Assembly (NCBI GenBank): GCA_029005135.1
Contig: JAQXFO010000027.1
Coordinates: forward strand, 21,125-85,124
Direction: 5' to 3'
Source of the DNA: Lachnospiraceae bacterium
GTDB lineage: Bacteria; Bacillota; Clostridia; Lachnospirales; Lachnospiraceae
Length of the DNA: 64,000 nt
The translations under genes were made by a program, and so were the position numbers. The notes under the pieces were generated by a model, which ran no database searches, was not told where the DNA came from, and was given only the letters and a program-made list of their open reading frames with translations. Of the stretch, positions 9,625-20,184 are shown piece by piece. Positions within the stretch are counted from its first letter, which is position 1. Each line of letters starts with the position of its first letter.

Positions 9625-10509
9625 ATGGATATCAACGTACTGAGGACCTTTGTGGCGGTGTGCGAGTATGCCGGCTTTTCCGCTGCCGGCGAAAAGCTGG
9701 GCTATTCCCAGTCGACGGTGTCATCTCAGATTAAGCAGCTCGAAACGGAGTTGAATACGGTGCTGATCGACAGGATCCGCCACAAGATTAAGGTGACGGA
9801 CGACGGCGCCCTGGTGCTGACCTATGCCCGGGCGATCCTGGAACAGTATCAGAAAATGCGGGAAGCCGTCAGCCGGTCGTCCGCCATCCGGGGGGAACTT
9901 CGTCTGGCCATGGCCGATTCTGTACGGTCCCGTTATTTTACGGAGGATTATGTGGCCTTCCATCGGAAGTACCCGCAGATCCGCATGACGGTGACCACCT
10001 GCGGCACGGAGCAGATGTTTGATATGCTGCGCAAAAATGAAGTGGATGCGGTGATCACGCTGGACTCTCATATCTACGATTCGGAATTCCGGATTCTCAG
10101 TGAGGCGAAGGAACAGACTCGCTTTGTGGTATCGCCGGAGCATCCTCTGGCGGGACAGAAGGGCCTGACACTGCGGGATATCGCCGATCAGCCCTTTATC
10201 CTGACGGAGAAGAACATGAGCTACCGCAAGGTTCTGGACAGCTGTCTGGCCGAGCAGTCGTTGGAGATCCGGCCGATTCTCGAAATCAGCGATCCTAACC
10301 AGATCTGCCGCATCCTGACGGAGACCGAGGCGGTGTCATTTCTCCCGGACTTCATCACGGAGAACTATATTCGGGCCGGCCGGCTTGTCTGTCTGGAAGT
10401 CAGCGACTGCGATATCAGTGTTTGGACACAGGTACTGATCCACCGGCACAAATGGCGTTCCGAGGCAATCAATGGCTTTGTGGACTTTTTTAAGGAGATC
10501 ATGACATGA
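9625..10509 (+). CDS. LysR family transcriptional regulator
   Basis: MDINVLRTFVAVCEYAGFSAAGEKLGYSQSTVSSQIKQLETELN HTH and LysR substrate domain. Confidence 0.94.
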   Translation: MDINVLRTFVAVCEYAGFSAAGEKLGYSQSTVSSQIKQLETELNTVLIDRIRHKIKVTDDGALVLTYARAILEQYQKMREAVSRSSAIRGELRLAMADSVRSRYFTEDYVAFHRKYPQIRMTVTTCGTEQMFDMLRKNEVDAVITLDSHIYDSEFRILSEAKEQTRFVVSPEHPLAGQKGLTLRDIADQPFILTEKNMSYRKVLDSCLAEQSLEIRPILEISDPNQICRILTETEAVSFLPDFITENYIRAGRLVCLEVSDCDISVWTQVLIHRHKWRSEAINGFVDFFKEIMT

Positions 10510-11585
10510 TAAACGCGATTCTTGATGAGATACTGACGTGTTTTGAAGGCATCGATGAAGGGCAGGCGGAGGATTTCTGCCGTCTTGTCCGTTCGTCACG
10601 GCGGCTTTTCAATCATCCGAAGGGGCGGATGGGGATGGCGATGAAGGCCTTTGGGGCTCTCCTTGAGGACATCATTCCCTACTATGTGATCGGCGATACG
10701 GGTATCCCGGCCATCGGGGAGGGAGATCTGCTTCTGGTGGCTCCTACCGGCGGTGATCCGCGATCTTCGACGCGTTTCATTAACATAGCCCGTGACCGGG
10801 GAGCCCGCGTGGCCGCCTTCACCGCTAATCGGCAGGGCCCGATCGGTACTATGGCGGACTGTTTTATCGAGGTCAGCGCCAGGACGATGCTGCCGGGAGA
10901 CGAGACGCCCAGCCTTCAGCCGATGTGCTCCACCATGGAGCAGGCGGGGCTTCTGTTCTTTGACATGATATATCTGATGCTGAAGGACCCGACCCTGACG
11001 ACAGCGGTGGCCCGGCAGAGGATTTCAGAAGGCCTTCGCGCTTCTCTTGGCAGCCTGAATCCTGCCGCTGAGGCGGGCATGCAGGCACTGAAGGCTTATC
11101 TGCCTGCCTGCCGTCGGCTCTTTTTTGACGGCGATACCCGCGAAAAACAGATACTTTGCTGCTTTGCCATGCGGCTTTTCCATATGGGCGAGGCGATCCG
11201 TGTGCCTGGTGAGATAAGCGCCGGCCATCCCGCCTCCGGCGACGGTCTTATTCTGGCCGGTGCGGATGTGACGGACCCGGCCTTCCGTTTCCGTGTCGAG
11301 ACGGCAAAGCGGGCGGGGGCTGCGGTCTTTCTTATCACAGATCCGGCAGGACGACGGGCTCTGCCGGGGGACCTGGCGGCGGCAGCTGACGGTATCTGGG
11401 AGATACCCTCCGGCGGCGGAGCCCGTGACGGCGATACGGTCGGGAGTGAAACGGCAGGGTCATTGCCGCTCATAGCTTTTACCGAAAACCTGCTCATCCT
11501 TCTTGACTGCCTGGTGGCAGAACTGATGACCGAACGCGGCCTGAGTGAGCGCGATATGGCGGCCAGGCATACCAATCTTGAATAA
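10506..11585 (+). CDS. Tandem SIS-like (6-phospho-3-hexuloisomerase/HxlB-like) protein
   Basis: Two consecutive HxlB-like segments (YYVIGDTGIPAIGEGDLLLVAPTGGDPRSSTRFINIARDRGARVAAFTAN ... QPMCSTMEQAGLLFFDMIYLM; FAMRLFHMGEAIRVPG ... DGLILAGADVTDPAF); start overlaps the lysR stop. Confidence 0.6.
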   Translation: MINAILDEILTCFEGIDEGQAEDFCRLVRSSRRLFNHPKGRMGMAMKAFGALLEDIIPYYVIGDTGIPAIGEGDLLLVAPTGGDPRSSTRFINIARDRGARVAAFTANRQGPIGTMADCFIEVSARTMLPGDETPSLQPMCSTMEQAGLLFFDMIYLMLKDPTLTTAVARQRISEGLRASLGSLNPAAEAGMQALKAYLPACRRLFFDGDTREKQILCCFAMRLFHMGEAIRVPGEISAGHPASGDGLILAGADVTDPAFRFRVETAKRAGAAVFLITDPAGRRALPGDLAAAADGIWEIPSGGGARDGDTVGSETAGSLPLIAFTENLLILLDCLVAELMTERGLSERDMAARHTNLE

Positions 11586-11620
11586 CAGACTGCTTTTTCC
11601 CGAAGGGAGGTTTGATCGTG

Positions 11621-13312
11621 ATGACAACGGAAGACACTTATAAACTCTGGCTTGACAGGCTTGACAGCACGGATCCCCTGTACCGGGAGCTGCTGGCGAT
11701 CCGCGAGGACCCTGCTGAGATCAACGACCGTTTCTACACGACGATTGTCTTCGGCACGGCGGGGCTTCGCGGAATCTGCGGCGCCGGTACCAACCGGATG
11801 AACCGCCTGACGGTGGGTCGTGCCAGCCGCGGTATCGCCGACTATATCCTTGCCTCCGGAGAGGATGCCTCACGAGGCGTGGTCATCGCCTACGACTGCC
11901 GGCATTTTTCCAGAGAATTCTCGGAACTGGCCGCCGGTATTCTGGCAGGCCGGGGCATACCGGTCTATCTCTTTCCGTCCCTCAGGCCGACGCCGGAGCT
12001 GTCCTTTGCGATCCGCCGCCTCGGGGCTCTGTCGGGCATCAATATGACGGCCAGCCATAATCCGAAGGAATACAACGGCTACAAGGTCTACTGGGCTGAC
12101 GGCGCCCAGATTTCCGGTAATGTCTCCGACGGCATGCAGGCGGCCATTGAGGCTCTGGATTTCTTTGATGATTTCGGCGGAATCTCTCTTGAGGAGGCGC
12201 GCCGCGCCGGTCTGGTGACGATGCTGGGCGAGGAAATGGACAGATCTTATCAGGATTATGTGATGTCTTTAAGCGTCAGAGACGGCGACGAACTGGATAA
12301 GAGCATCGGCATTGTCTATACGCCGCTCAACGGCGCCGGCAGCCGTCCGCTGACGGCGATCGCAGAGGCACGGGGCTTCACGGGCTTTGTTGTCGTGTCA
12401 GAGCAGCGGGACCCCGATCCCGATTTTACAACAGTGCCTTATCCGAATCCGGAAAACCCGGCGGCCTTCGCTCTGGCGGAGTCACTCGGCAAAAGCATCG
12501 GGGCCGAGGTGCTGATCGCCACGGATCCCGACAGTGACCGCATGGCGGTGGAAATCCGGACGGAGGACGGCGGCTTCCGCTTCCTGAACGGCAATCAGAC
12601 GGGGGCTCTTCTGATTGCCTACCTGGCACAGGCCCGCCGCGACAGAGGTGAGCTTCAGGGCCGTCAGGCTATGATAAAATCGATCGTGACCGGCGATTTC
12701 GGCCGGGCGATCTGTGAGGATTACGGCATCGAGGTCTATGAGACCCTGACGGGCTTTAAAAATATCTGCGGCCGCATCGATGAGCTGAAGGCGGAGGGCT
12801 GCCGTTACTTCTTCGGCTACGAGGAAAGTATCGGCTGTGCCCCCGGAGAAGAGGTCCGTGATAAGGACGGCATCAGTGCAGCGATGCTGGTAATGGAGAT
12901 GGCAGCCTGGTGCCGCCGCCGCGGGACGACGCTGGGCGGTATGCTGGAGGATCTGTGGCGGCAATACGGCTGGTTTGCCGAAGATCAGGTCTCACTGGTT
13001 CTGACCGGTCAGGAGGGGAACGCCAGGATCAGCCGTATTATGGAGGCCTTCCGAAAGGAGGCACCGTCAGCCTTCGGCGGCACGGCTGTGTCGGCGGTGA
13101 TCGATTACCGGGACGGTTATCGGGATATTCCGCCGCAGAATGCGATGACCTTTATTCTTGCCGATGGGACCCGTTTTTCCCTGAGACCCTCCGGCACGGA
13201 ACCCAAGCTGAAGTTTTATTTTTATACATCGGCATCATCCCTCAGCGAGGCCGGCTGCCGGATGACCGCTGTGAGGGACGCGGTGACCGCCATGGCGGAC
13301 GGCGTCCGATGA
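11621..13312 (+). CDS. pgcA: Phosphoglucomutase/phosphomannomutase (alpha-D-phosphohexomutase)
   Basis: FGTAGLRGICGAGTNRMN, TASHNPKEYNGYKVYW, ATDPDSDRMAVE and RPSGTEPKLKFY motifs. Confidence 0.95.
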   Translation: MTTEDTYKLWLDRLDSTDPLYRELLAIREDPAEINDRFYTTIVFGTAGLRGICGAGTNRMNRLTVGRASRGIADYILASGEDASRGVVIAYDCRHFSREFSELAAGILAGRGIPVYLFPSLRPTPELSFAIRRLGALSGINMTASHNPKEYNGYKVYWADGAQISGNVSDGMQAAIEALDFFDDFGGISLEEARRAGLVTMLGEEMDRSYQDYVMSLSVRDGDELDKSIGIVYTPLNGAGSRPLTAIAEARGFTGFVVVSEQRDPDPDFTTVPYPNPENPAAFALAESLGKSIGAEVLIATDPDSDRMAVEIRTEDGGFRFLNGNQTGALLIAYLAQARRDRGELQGRQAMIKSIVTGDFGRAICEDYGIEVYETLTGFKNICGRIDELKAEGCRYFFGYEESIGCAPGEEVRDKDGISAAMLVMEMAAWCRRRGTTLGGMLEDLWRQYGWFAEDQVSLVLTGQEGNARISRIMEAFRKEAPSAFGGTAVSAVIDYRDGYRDIPPQNAMTFILADGTRFSLRPSGTEPKLKFYFYTSASSLSEAGCRMTAVRDAVTAMADGVR

Positions 13313-13321
13313 GGATTGCTT

Positions 13322-14362
13322 ATGGATAATCTCATACCGTTCCTCTGTGACCACGTCCTGCTCTTTATCACCTTTTCCGTGGCAGGGTGGTGCATGGAGG
13401 TATTTCTGAAATACCGGGAATTCCACCGCTTCATCAACCGCGGCTTTCTGGTGGGGCCTTATCTGCCGATCTACGGCTTCGGGGCTGTCTCCGTCACGCT
13501 GGTGATGGAGCTGCTGGGCGCCTTTGACAACTCGCTGGGCACGACCTTCGTCATGGCCTTTGTGGTCTGTGGTGTGATCGAATACCTGGCCAGCTATTAT
13601 CTGGAAAAAAGATTTCACGCCCGGTGGTGGGATTATACCGGCAAGCCCATGAATCTCAACGGCCGTGTCTGGATCGGCAATCTGATCCTTTTCGGCCTTG
13701 GCGGCACGGTCATCGTCAAGGTGATCGATCCGGCCTTCTTTTCACTGACGGCAAGGATCCCCCTGCCGGTTCGGGGCTTTTTAAGCTTTGCTCTGGGTAC
13801 CCTGTTTGCCGCTGACTTTGTTTTCTCTCATTTCATTATGAAGATGATCAAGATGGGCATCGAAAGCAGTACCGCCGACAACACAGAAGCCATCGGTCGT
13901 GAAATCAGGCTGATGATGTCGGACAAGACGATCTTCCACCAGCGGTTCGTCAATGCCTATCCGGAGGTCGTCTACCGTACGGAACGCATTAACCGCAAGC
14001 TGAATGAGATACGCCGTGAGACCGAAGAATTCCGCAATGAGATCAGCGAACGCCTGGATGAGGAGCGGGAGGCTCTCGTGTACCGTCTGGAACCGGCGGC
14101 CTTTATCAAAAATGACATCATCGAAAAGCAGACGGCCCTGATCGACAGTCTGAAGACAGCCCGGGAACTGACAGATGAGGAGAGCACTCTGATGGCCGAG
14201 ATCGACAGCCGACTCGTCCAGCTTTCTTCCCGTGAAAACCGGCTGACACGCATTGTGTCGGTGATCCGCCAGAAACTGGATGACGATGCTGATTCAGAGA
14301 CAGAAACAGCGGCTGCCGCAGAGGAAGGCGCTGTCTCAGACAAGGTTAATGATACAGAATAA
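13322..14362 (+). CDS. Putative ABC-transporter type IV membrane protein (PF06541-like) with coiled-coil C-terminus
   Basis: FSVAGWCMEVFLKYREFHRFINRGFLVGPYLPIYGFGAVSV plus RWWDYTGKPMNLNGRVWIGN motifs. Confidence 0.8.
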   Translation: MDNLIPFLCDHVLLFITFSVAGWCMEVFLKYREFHRFINRGFLVGPYLPIYGFGAVSVTLVMELLGAFDNSLGTTFVMAFVVCGVIEYLASYYLEKRFHARWWDYTGKPMNLNGRVWIGNLILFGLGGTVIVKVIDPAFFSLTARIPLPVRGFLSFALGTLFAADFVFSHFIMKMIKMGIESSTADNTEAIGREIRLMMSDKTIFHQRFVNAYPEVVYRTERINRKLNEIRRETEEFRNEISERLDEEREALVYRLEPAAFIKNDIIEKQTALIDSLKTARELTDEESTLMAEIDSRLVQLSSRENRLTRIVSVIRQKLDDDADSETETAAAAEEGAVSDKVNDTE

Positions 14363-14372
14363 GGAGGGGCTT

Positions 14373-14585
14373 ATGGTAAGCTTTGACCAGGTCCTGATAT
14401 TTAAGAAAGATATCATGGAGCGCTTTGGGTTATATCTTCATTTTCATGATGGCTGCGGCGGTCAGTATTTCAGTTTTGATGAACCGGCGGGGGATCGCGC
14501 CGGGGAAATCGCGGCCTATTTTGCCGAAAAAGGTTTCAAGGCCGCTTTTTCCGAAGACCTGACGATCCTCACGCTTCGGGACTGA
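14373..14585 (+). CDS. Small hypothetical protein
   Basis: RBS aaggaggggcttATG; MVSFDQVLIFKKDIMERFGLYLHFHDGCGGQYFSFDEP. Confidence 0.6.
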   Translation: MVSFDQVLIFKKDIMERFGLYLHFHDGCGGQYFSFDEPAGDRAGEIAAYFAEKGFKAAFSEDLTILTLRD

Positions 14586-14615
14586 GTTTCCGGGCCGGCG
14601 GCCGGAAATCCGGGG

Positions 14616-14644
14616 TTGCATTTTCAAAAATAAAGGACTATACT
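14616..14644 (+). promoter_or_regulatory. Sigma-A-type promoter for trp leader
   Basis: TTGCAT-17 bp-TATACT. Confidence 0.6.
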
Positions 14645-14654
14645 GTCTTCAATT

Positions 14655-14938
14655 AAAGAAGTAAACCGTTGAAGCGGAAATAACGGCAGTCATGCCTGTC
14701 CAGAGAATCCGGGGTGGTGCGATCCGGGTGTGAAACAGGCTGTCAAATGGCCCGCTGAGGGTGCATGGAAATGAGGCCGCAGTCTCAGAGTATGATGCAA
14801 CGTGTTGACATACGTCAGTTGTCGGAAATATGCAGGTATTTCGCAAAGAGTACGGTTCAAACCGTGAAAGCAGGGTGGCACCGCGGATAAGTCTATTCGT
14901 CCCTGACAGATGAGAGAACATCTGTCGGGGTTTTTTAT
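14655..14938 (+). ncRNA. T-box leader, tRNA-Trp specific (specifier UGG at 14748-14750)
   Basis: Canonical T-box AGGGTGGCACCGCGG (14872-14886), stem I distal loop GGTGGTGCGA, paired GCCTGT/ACAGGC and AGCGG/CCGCT flanking TGG, terminator CCTGACAGATgagagaacATCTGTCGGGGTTTTTT. Confidence 0.93.
14901..14938 (+). terminator. T-box-controlled attenuator terminator
   Basis: ccctGACAGATgagagaacATCTGTCggggttttttatt. Confidence 0.85.
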
Positions 14939-14978
14939 TGCCTGCAGCTTGTGCCGGTGCGGAAACGGAGGTTTTTCC

Positions 14979-15998
14979 ATGATCAAAGAAGCTATTGTCA
15001 AAATCGTTAATAAGGAGGATCTGACTTATCAGGAAGCCTATACTGTCATGAATGAAATCATGAGCGGTGAGACGACGGCGACGCAGAACGCCGCCTTCCT
15101 GTCGGCGCTGTCCACCAAGAGCGCCCGGGCCGAGACGACGGATGAGATCGCCGGCTGCGCTGCGGCGATGCGGGAGCATGCCGTTCCTGTCGTCACCGGG
15201 ATGGACACCATCGATATCGTCGGCACCGGCGGTGACAATGCCCACAGCTTCAACATTTCCACGACGGCGTCCATCGTGGCCGCAGCCGGCGGTCTGAAGG
15301 TGGCCAAGCACGGCAATCGCGCTGCGTCTTCGCAGAGCGGTACCGCTGACTGTCTGGAGGCCCTCGGCGTCAATATCGACCAGAGCCCTGAGAAGGCCGT
15401 CGAGATGCTGAAGGAGGCCGGTATGTGCTTCTTCTTTGCTCAGAAATATCACACTTCCATGAAATACGTCGGGGCGATCCGCCGAGAACTGGGCTTCCGT
15501 ACCGTGTTCAATATCCTCGGTCCGCTGACGAATCCGGCCTCGCCCGCTTATCAGCTGCTGGGTGTTTACGACGAATATCTGGCGGCGCCGCTGGCCCAGG
15601 TCCTGATGAGCCAGGGCGTCCGGCGCGGTATGGTGGTTTACGGCCGCGATAAGCTGGATGAGATCTCCATGAGCGCCCCCACGGCTGTCTGCGAGATCAA
15701 GGACGGCTGGTTCAAATCCTATACGATCACACCGGAGCAGTTCGGCTTTGAGCGCTGTACACGGGAGGATCTGGCCGGCGGGACTCCGGAGGAAAATGCG
15801 GCAATCACACGGTCGATCCTCAACGGCGAGACGGGCTGCCGACGCCATGCCGTTCTTATGAATGCCGGTGCCGCTCTCTATATCGGCGGTAAAGCCGATA
15901 CCCTGGCCGACGGCATTACGCTGGCCGGTGAGCTGATTGATTCCGGCCGGGCCGCCGGAACCCTGGAAACGATGATTACGGTCAGCAACCGTACCTGA
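14979..15998 (+). CDS. trpD: Anthranilate phosphoribosyltransferase
   Basis: [54 protein letters not shown]. Confidence 0.96.
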   Translation: MIKEAIVKIVNKEDLTYQEAYTVMNEIMSGETTATQNAAFLSALSTKSARAETTDEIAGCAAAMREHAVPVVTGMDTIDIVGTGGDNAHSFNISTTASIVAAAGGLKVAKHGNRAASSQSGTADCLEALGVNIDQSPEKAVEMLKEAGMCFFFAQKYHTSMKYVGAIRRELGFRTVFNILGPLTNPASPAYQLLGVYDEYLAAPLAQVLMSQGVRRGMVVYGRDKLDEISMSAPTAVCEIKDGWFKSYTITPEQFGFERCTREDLAGGTPEENAAITRSILNGETGCRRHAVLMNAGAALYIGGKADTLADGITLAGELIDSGRAAGTLETMITVSNRT

Positions 15999-16055
15999 AA
16001 AGCAGTCAGAAGAAAAGCGTGCAAAAGATAAGTGATCACTGAAAAGAGGTCAAAG

Positions 16056-16850
16056 ATGACAATACTGGATGAACTGGCTGCCTATGCGGCTGTTCGCTGT
16101 GCGGAAGCGAAGACAAGGGTGCCGCCGGAGGCGATGACGGCAGCGGCCCTTTCCCTGCCGAAGTTGGATTTTGCCTTTGAAAAGGCACTGGCCGCCCCTG
16201 GGCTGTCGGTGATCTGTGAATGCAAAAAGGCATCGCCCTCCCGCGGACTTATCGCACCGGAGTTTCCTTATCTTGACATCGCCCGGACCTATGAAGCGGC
16301 CGGAGCCGATGCCGTCTCGGTCCTGACGGAGCCGAAATGGTTTCTCGGCAGCGATGCGTATCTCCGTGAGATCGCCGGAGCCCTGACGATACCCTGCCTG
16401 AGAAAGGATTTTATCGTTGACGATTATATGATCTACGAAGCCAGAGTGCTGGGCGCCTCGGCGGTCCTTCTGATCACAGCGCTTCTTGAGGAAGCGGAAT
16501 TGGCCCGTATGATCGGTATCTGCGATGAACTGGGTCTGTCGGCCCTGGTGGAGGTCCACGATGCCGATGAGATCAGCCGGGCTCTGCGGGCCGGTGCCCG
16601 GGTGGTGGGTGTCAATAACCGCAATCTGAAGGACTTCTCGGTGGATACCGGCAACAGCGGACGTCTCCGGGAGCTGGTGCCGCCGGAGGTGATCTTCGTG
16701 GCGGAGAGCGGCATCAGAGGCGGTGCGGATGCCCGTGCTCTGGAAAGCATCGGCGTCGATGCCGTTCTTGTGGGCGAGACCATGATGCGGGCCGCTGACA
16801 AGGCCGCCGTGCTGGCGGATATCAAAGGAGTGCCCTATGACACACATTAA
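16056..16850 (+). CDS. trpC: Indole-3-glycerol phosphate synthase
   Basis: VICECKKASPSRGLIAPEFPYLDIARTYEAAGADAVSVLTEPKWFLGS; GVNNRNLKDFSVD. Confidence 0.96.
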   Translation: MTILDELAAYAAVRCAEAKTRVPPEAMTAAALSLPKLDFAFEKALAAPGLSVICECKKASPSRGLIAPEFPYLDIARTYEAAGADAVSVLTEPKWFLGSDAYLREIAGALTIPCLRKDFIVDDYMIYEARVLGASAVLLITALLEEAELARMIGICDELGLSALVEVHDADEISRALRAGARVVGVNNRNLKDFSVDTGNSGRLRELVPPEVIFVAESGIRGGADARALESIGVDAVLVGETMMRAADKAAVLADIKGVPYDTH

Positions 16851-17457
16851 GCTCTGCGGCATGCGTCGTCCCGAAGATATCGACGCCGTCAACCGTCTGC
16901 TGCCGGACTATATCGGTTTTATTTTTGCCCCGAAAAGCCGCCGGTATGTCACCAAGGATGAGGCCGCCTCTCTCAGAAAGGCCCTCGACAGGCGGATCCG
17001 TGCCGTCGGCGTCTTTGTCAATGCGGCAGAAGACGAGATTCTGGTACCGGTGCGGGAGGGCATCATCGACGATGTGCAGCTTCACGGCGTCGAGACGCCG
17101 GCCATGATACGGCAGCTGCGGGCGAAGCTTGACGCCGGCGGCTTTTCGGAAACACGGATCATCAAGGCTTTTTCGATGACATCGCCGGAGGATACGGCGG
17201 CGGCACTGGCCTCGCCGGCAGATCTTATCCTGCTGGATTCGGGCAGCGGCGGAACGGGGGCGGCCTTTGACTGGGCGCTTCTTAAGAATTTCCCCAGACC
17301 CTTTTTCCTGGCCGGTGGTCTCAGCCCCGACAATGCGGCGGCGGCACTCACGGAGGTCCGCCCCTGGGGACTGGATGTCAGCTCCGGCATCGAGACAGAC
17401 GGTTTTAAAGACAATGCTAAGATGGCCCGTTTTATGCAGGCCGTCGGAAGGATGTGA
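16837..17457 (+). CDS. trpF: Phosphoribosylanthranilate isomerase
   Basis: [47 protein letters not shown]. Confidence 0.95.
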   Translation: MTHIKLCGMRRPEDIDAVNRLLPDYIGFIFAPKSRRYVTKDEAASLRKALDRRIRAVGVFVNAAEDEILVPVREGIIDDVQLHGVETPAMIRQLRAKLDAGGFSETRIIKAFSMTSPEDTAAALASPADLILLDSGSGGTGAAFDWALLKNFPRPFFLAGGLSPDNAAAALTEVRPWGLDVSSGIETDGFKDNAKMARFMQAVGRM

Positions 17458-17459
17458 CC

Positions 17460-18650
17460 ATGACAAATCCCAAAGGACGTTTCGGCAGTCACGGTGGACA
17501 GTACATACCCGAGACACTGATGAATGCCGTGAATGAGCTGGAACAGGCTTACGACTACTACAAAAATGATCCCGATTTCAACCGGGAACTGACGGCGCTG
17601 CTCAACGAGTACGCCGGGCGCCCATCACGTCTTTATGAGGCAGATAAGATGACAGCAGATCTGGGAGGCGCGAAGATCTATCTCAAGCGTGAGGATCTGA
17701 ACCATACCGGCTCCCATAAGATCAACAATGTTCTCGGTCAGGCGCTGCTGGCTAAGAAGATGGGCAAGACCCGTCTGATCGCCGAGACCGGTGCCGGCCA
17801 GCACGGCGTGGCCACAGCCACGGCCGCCGCCCTGATGGGCATGTCCTGCGTTGTCTTTATGGGCAAGGAGGATACGATCCGTCAGGCCCTTAATGTGTAC
17901 CGCATGCGGCTGCTCGGTGCTGAGGTGATTCCCGTTGAGAGCGGCACGGGTACCCTCAAGGATGCGGTCTCGGAGGCTATGCGCGAGTGGACTTCCCGGA
18001 TCGATGATACCCATTACTGCCTGGGTTCCGTCATGGGCCCTCATCCCTTCCCCACGATTGTGAGGGATTTCCAGGCGGTGATTTCCCGGGAGATAAAAGC
18101 GCAGATCCTCGAAAAGGAAGGACGTCTGCCCGATGCGGTGGTGGCCTGTGTGGGCGGAGGCTCCAATGCCATCGGCGCCTTCTATCATTTTATTGACGAT
18201 CCGTCGGTGCGGCTGATCGGCTGCGAGGCGGCGGGCCGGGGCATCGATACTTTCGAGACGGCGGCCACGGTCAACACCGGGCGCCCGGGCATTTTCCACG
18301 GGATGAAATCCTACTTCTGCCAGGATGAATACGGTCAGATCGCGCCGGTATATTCGATCTCGGCGGGATTGGATTATCCGGGCGTCGGTCCGGAACATGC
18401 CTATCTCCACGATATCGGCCGGGCCGAATATGTGCCGGTGACGGATGAGGAGGCGGTGGCAGCATTTGAATATCTGTCACGGACAGAAGGCATCATTCCG
18501 GCTATCGAATCGGCCCATGCCGTGGCCTATGCCATGAAGCTGGCACCGACGATGGCCAAAGACAGGATTATCGTCGTCAACATCTCGGGCCGCGGTGATA
18601 AGGATTGCGCCGCCATAGCCCGTTACCGGGGAGAAAACATCTATGAATAG
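17460..18650 (+). CDS. trpB: Tryptophan synthase beta chain
   Basis: [58 protein letters not shown]. Confidence 0.98.
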   Translation: MTNPKGRFGSHGGQYIPETLMNAVNELEQAYDYYKNDPDFNRELTALLNEYAGRPSRLYEADKMTADLGGAKIYLKREDLNHTGSHKINNVLGQALLAKKMGKTRLIAETGAGQHGVATATAAALMGMSCVVFMGKEDTIRQALNVYRMRLLGAEVIPVESGTGTLKDAVSEAMREWTSRIDDTHYCLGSVMGPHPFPTIVRDFQAVISREIKAQILEKEGRLPDAVVACVGGGSNAIGAFYHFIDDPSVRLIGCEAAGRGIDTFETAATVNTGRPGIFHGMKSYFCQDEYGQIAPVYSISAGLDYPGVGPEHAYLHDIGRAEYVPVTDEEAVAAFEYLSRTEGIIPAIESAHAVAYAMKLAPTMAKDRIIVVNISGRGDKDCAAIARYRGENIYE

Positions 18651-19440
18651 AATTCACGAAGCTTTTGAAGGCAAAAAGGCCTTTATCCCGTTTTTTACCT
18701 GCGGTTATCCGGATCTTGATACCACGGAGCGCTGTGTCAGGGAGGCTGTTGCCGCCGGGGCTGCGCTGGTGGAGCTGGGCATACCCTTCTCGGATCCGAC
18801 AGCGGAGGGGCCGGTGATTCAGGAAGCCAGCCTGAAGGCTCTGGAGGGCGGTGTGACGACCGATGCTGTCTTTGATCTGGTGGCTCGTCTGCGACGGGAT
18901 ATCACGGTACCGCTGGTTTTCATGACCTACGCCAATGTGGTGTATTCCTACGGTTCGGAACATTTTATCGGCCGCTGTGCGGAAACCGGCGTCGACGGCC
19001 TCATCCTGCCGGATGTGCCATTTGAGGAAAAGGAGGAGTTTCTGCCTTACTGCCGCCGCTATGGCGTCTCGCTGATCTCACTGGTGGCGCCCACCTCGGC
19101 CGACCGGATCGCCATGATTGCCCGGGAAGCGGAAGGGTTTATTTACCTTGTCTCTTCGCTGGGCGTGACCGGGACGCGCCGAGAAATCACCACGGATCTT
19201 AAGGCCATCGTCCGGCAGATACGGGCGGCGGCCCAGGTGCCCTGCGCCGTCGGCTTCGGTATCAGCACACCGGAACAGGCGGCAGCCATGGCCTCGCTGT
19301 CGGACGGGGCGATCGTCGGCTCGGCGATTGTGAAGCTCATCGGTCAGTACGGTCAGGAGGCGCCGGCCTATGTCGGCGATTATGTCCGCCGGATGACGGC
19401 CGCCATCGATAATTGCCCGCCGGAGGCAGTCTGTGTATAA
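18643..19440 (+). CDS. trpA: Tryptophan synthase alpha chain
   Basis: [39 protein letters not shown]. Confidence 0.97.
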   Translation: MNRIHEAFEGKKAFIPFFTCGYPDLDTTERCVREAVAAGAALVELGIPFSDPTAEGPVIQEASLKALEGGVTTDAVFDLVARLRRDITVPLVFMTYANVVYSYGSEHFIGRCAETGVDGLILPDVPFEEKEEFLPYCRRYGVSLISLVAPTSADRIAMIAREAEGFIYLVSSLGVTGTRREITTDLKAIVRQIRAAAQVPCAVGFGISTPEQAAAMASLSDGAIVGSAIVKLIGQYGQEAPAYVGDYVRRMTAAIDNCPPEAVCV

Positions 19441-19482
19441 TAACGTCATAGCATAAGTTCAGTTTATTATAGGAGGCTTATG

Positions 19483-19998
19483 ATGGAATTCTTTGACGTC
19501 ATCAGCAAACGTGCCAGTTATCGCGGAAAATTCAGGAAAACATCTGTGCCGGAGGCGGATCTGGAAAAGATCCTGAAGGCCGGCCTTCAGGCACCGTCAG
19601 GTTACAATCTGCAGACGACACGCTACTATGTCGTGACCTCGGCCGCTGTGCGCCTGGAGATCGCCCGGCTTCTGCCGACGCCGGCCGTGCGCACGGCGCC
19701 GGTCATCCTGGTGCCGGTTTCCGTATATGAGACGACCGACAGCGGCCTGTCCTTTGAGACCGAGGACTACGGGGCGTCGGTAGAAAATGTCCTTTTGGCC
19801 GCGGCGGCCCTGGGCTATGCCTGCGTCTGGATGGATGGTCAGGTCCGCTTTGACGGCATCGCCGAAAAGCTGGAGGAACTTCTGGAACTGCCCGCTGGTG
19901 AGTATCTCAGAGCGGTGATCCCCCTGGGAATTCCGGAGGAGGAGCCGGTTCAGAAGGAGAAGAAGCCACTGTCAGAACGGGTCGTCTTTATCCGCTGA
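19483..19998 (+). CDS. Nitroreductase family protein
   Basis: FDVISKRASYRGKFRKTSVPEADLEKILKAGLQAPSGYNLQTTRYYVV. Confidence 0.88.
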   Translation: MEFFDVISKRASYRGKFRKTSVPEADLEKILKAGLQAPSGYNLQTTRYYVVTSAAVRLEIARLLPTPAVRTAPVILVPVSVYETTDSGLSFETEDYGASVENVLLAAAALGYACVWMDGQVRFDGIAEKLEELLELPAGEYLRAVIPLGIPEEEPVQKEKKPLSERVVFIR

Positions 19999-20028
19999 CA
20001 GCCCCGACAGAGGACAGAAGAACAACAG

Positions 20029-20058
20029 GTACCGGGAGGATATCCCGGTATCTTTTTG
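20029..20058 (+). terminator. Intrinsic terminator after nitroreductase gene
   Basis: GGTACCGGGAggataTCCCGGTATCtttttg. Confidence 0.8.
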
Positions 20059-20149
20059 TGCGTCAATAAGCTAATAAAAAGTTATAGAGTATTCAATAGA
20101 TTGCATAAATGTGAATATTCTGAAAATTAAAAATTATAAAACAAAATGA

Positions 20150-20178
20150 TTGACAATACAAAGGGTGCATGGTATTAT
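20150..20178 (+). promoter_or_regulatory. Near-consensus housekeeping promoter
   Basis: TTGACA (20150-20155), 17-nt spacer, TATTAT (20173-20178). Confidence 0.7.
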
Positions 20179-20184
20179 CATATC

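Noticed and set aside
14590-14612. CCGG-rich repeat before the T-box as a terminator
   Set aside because: Stem possible but lacks a T-tract; insufficient support.
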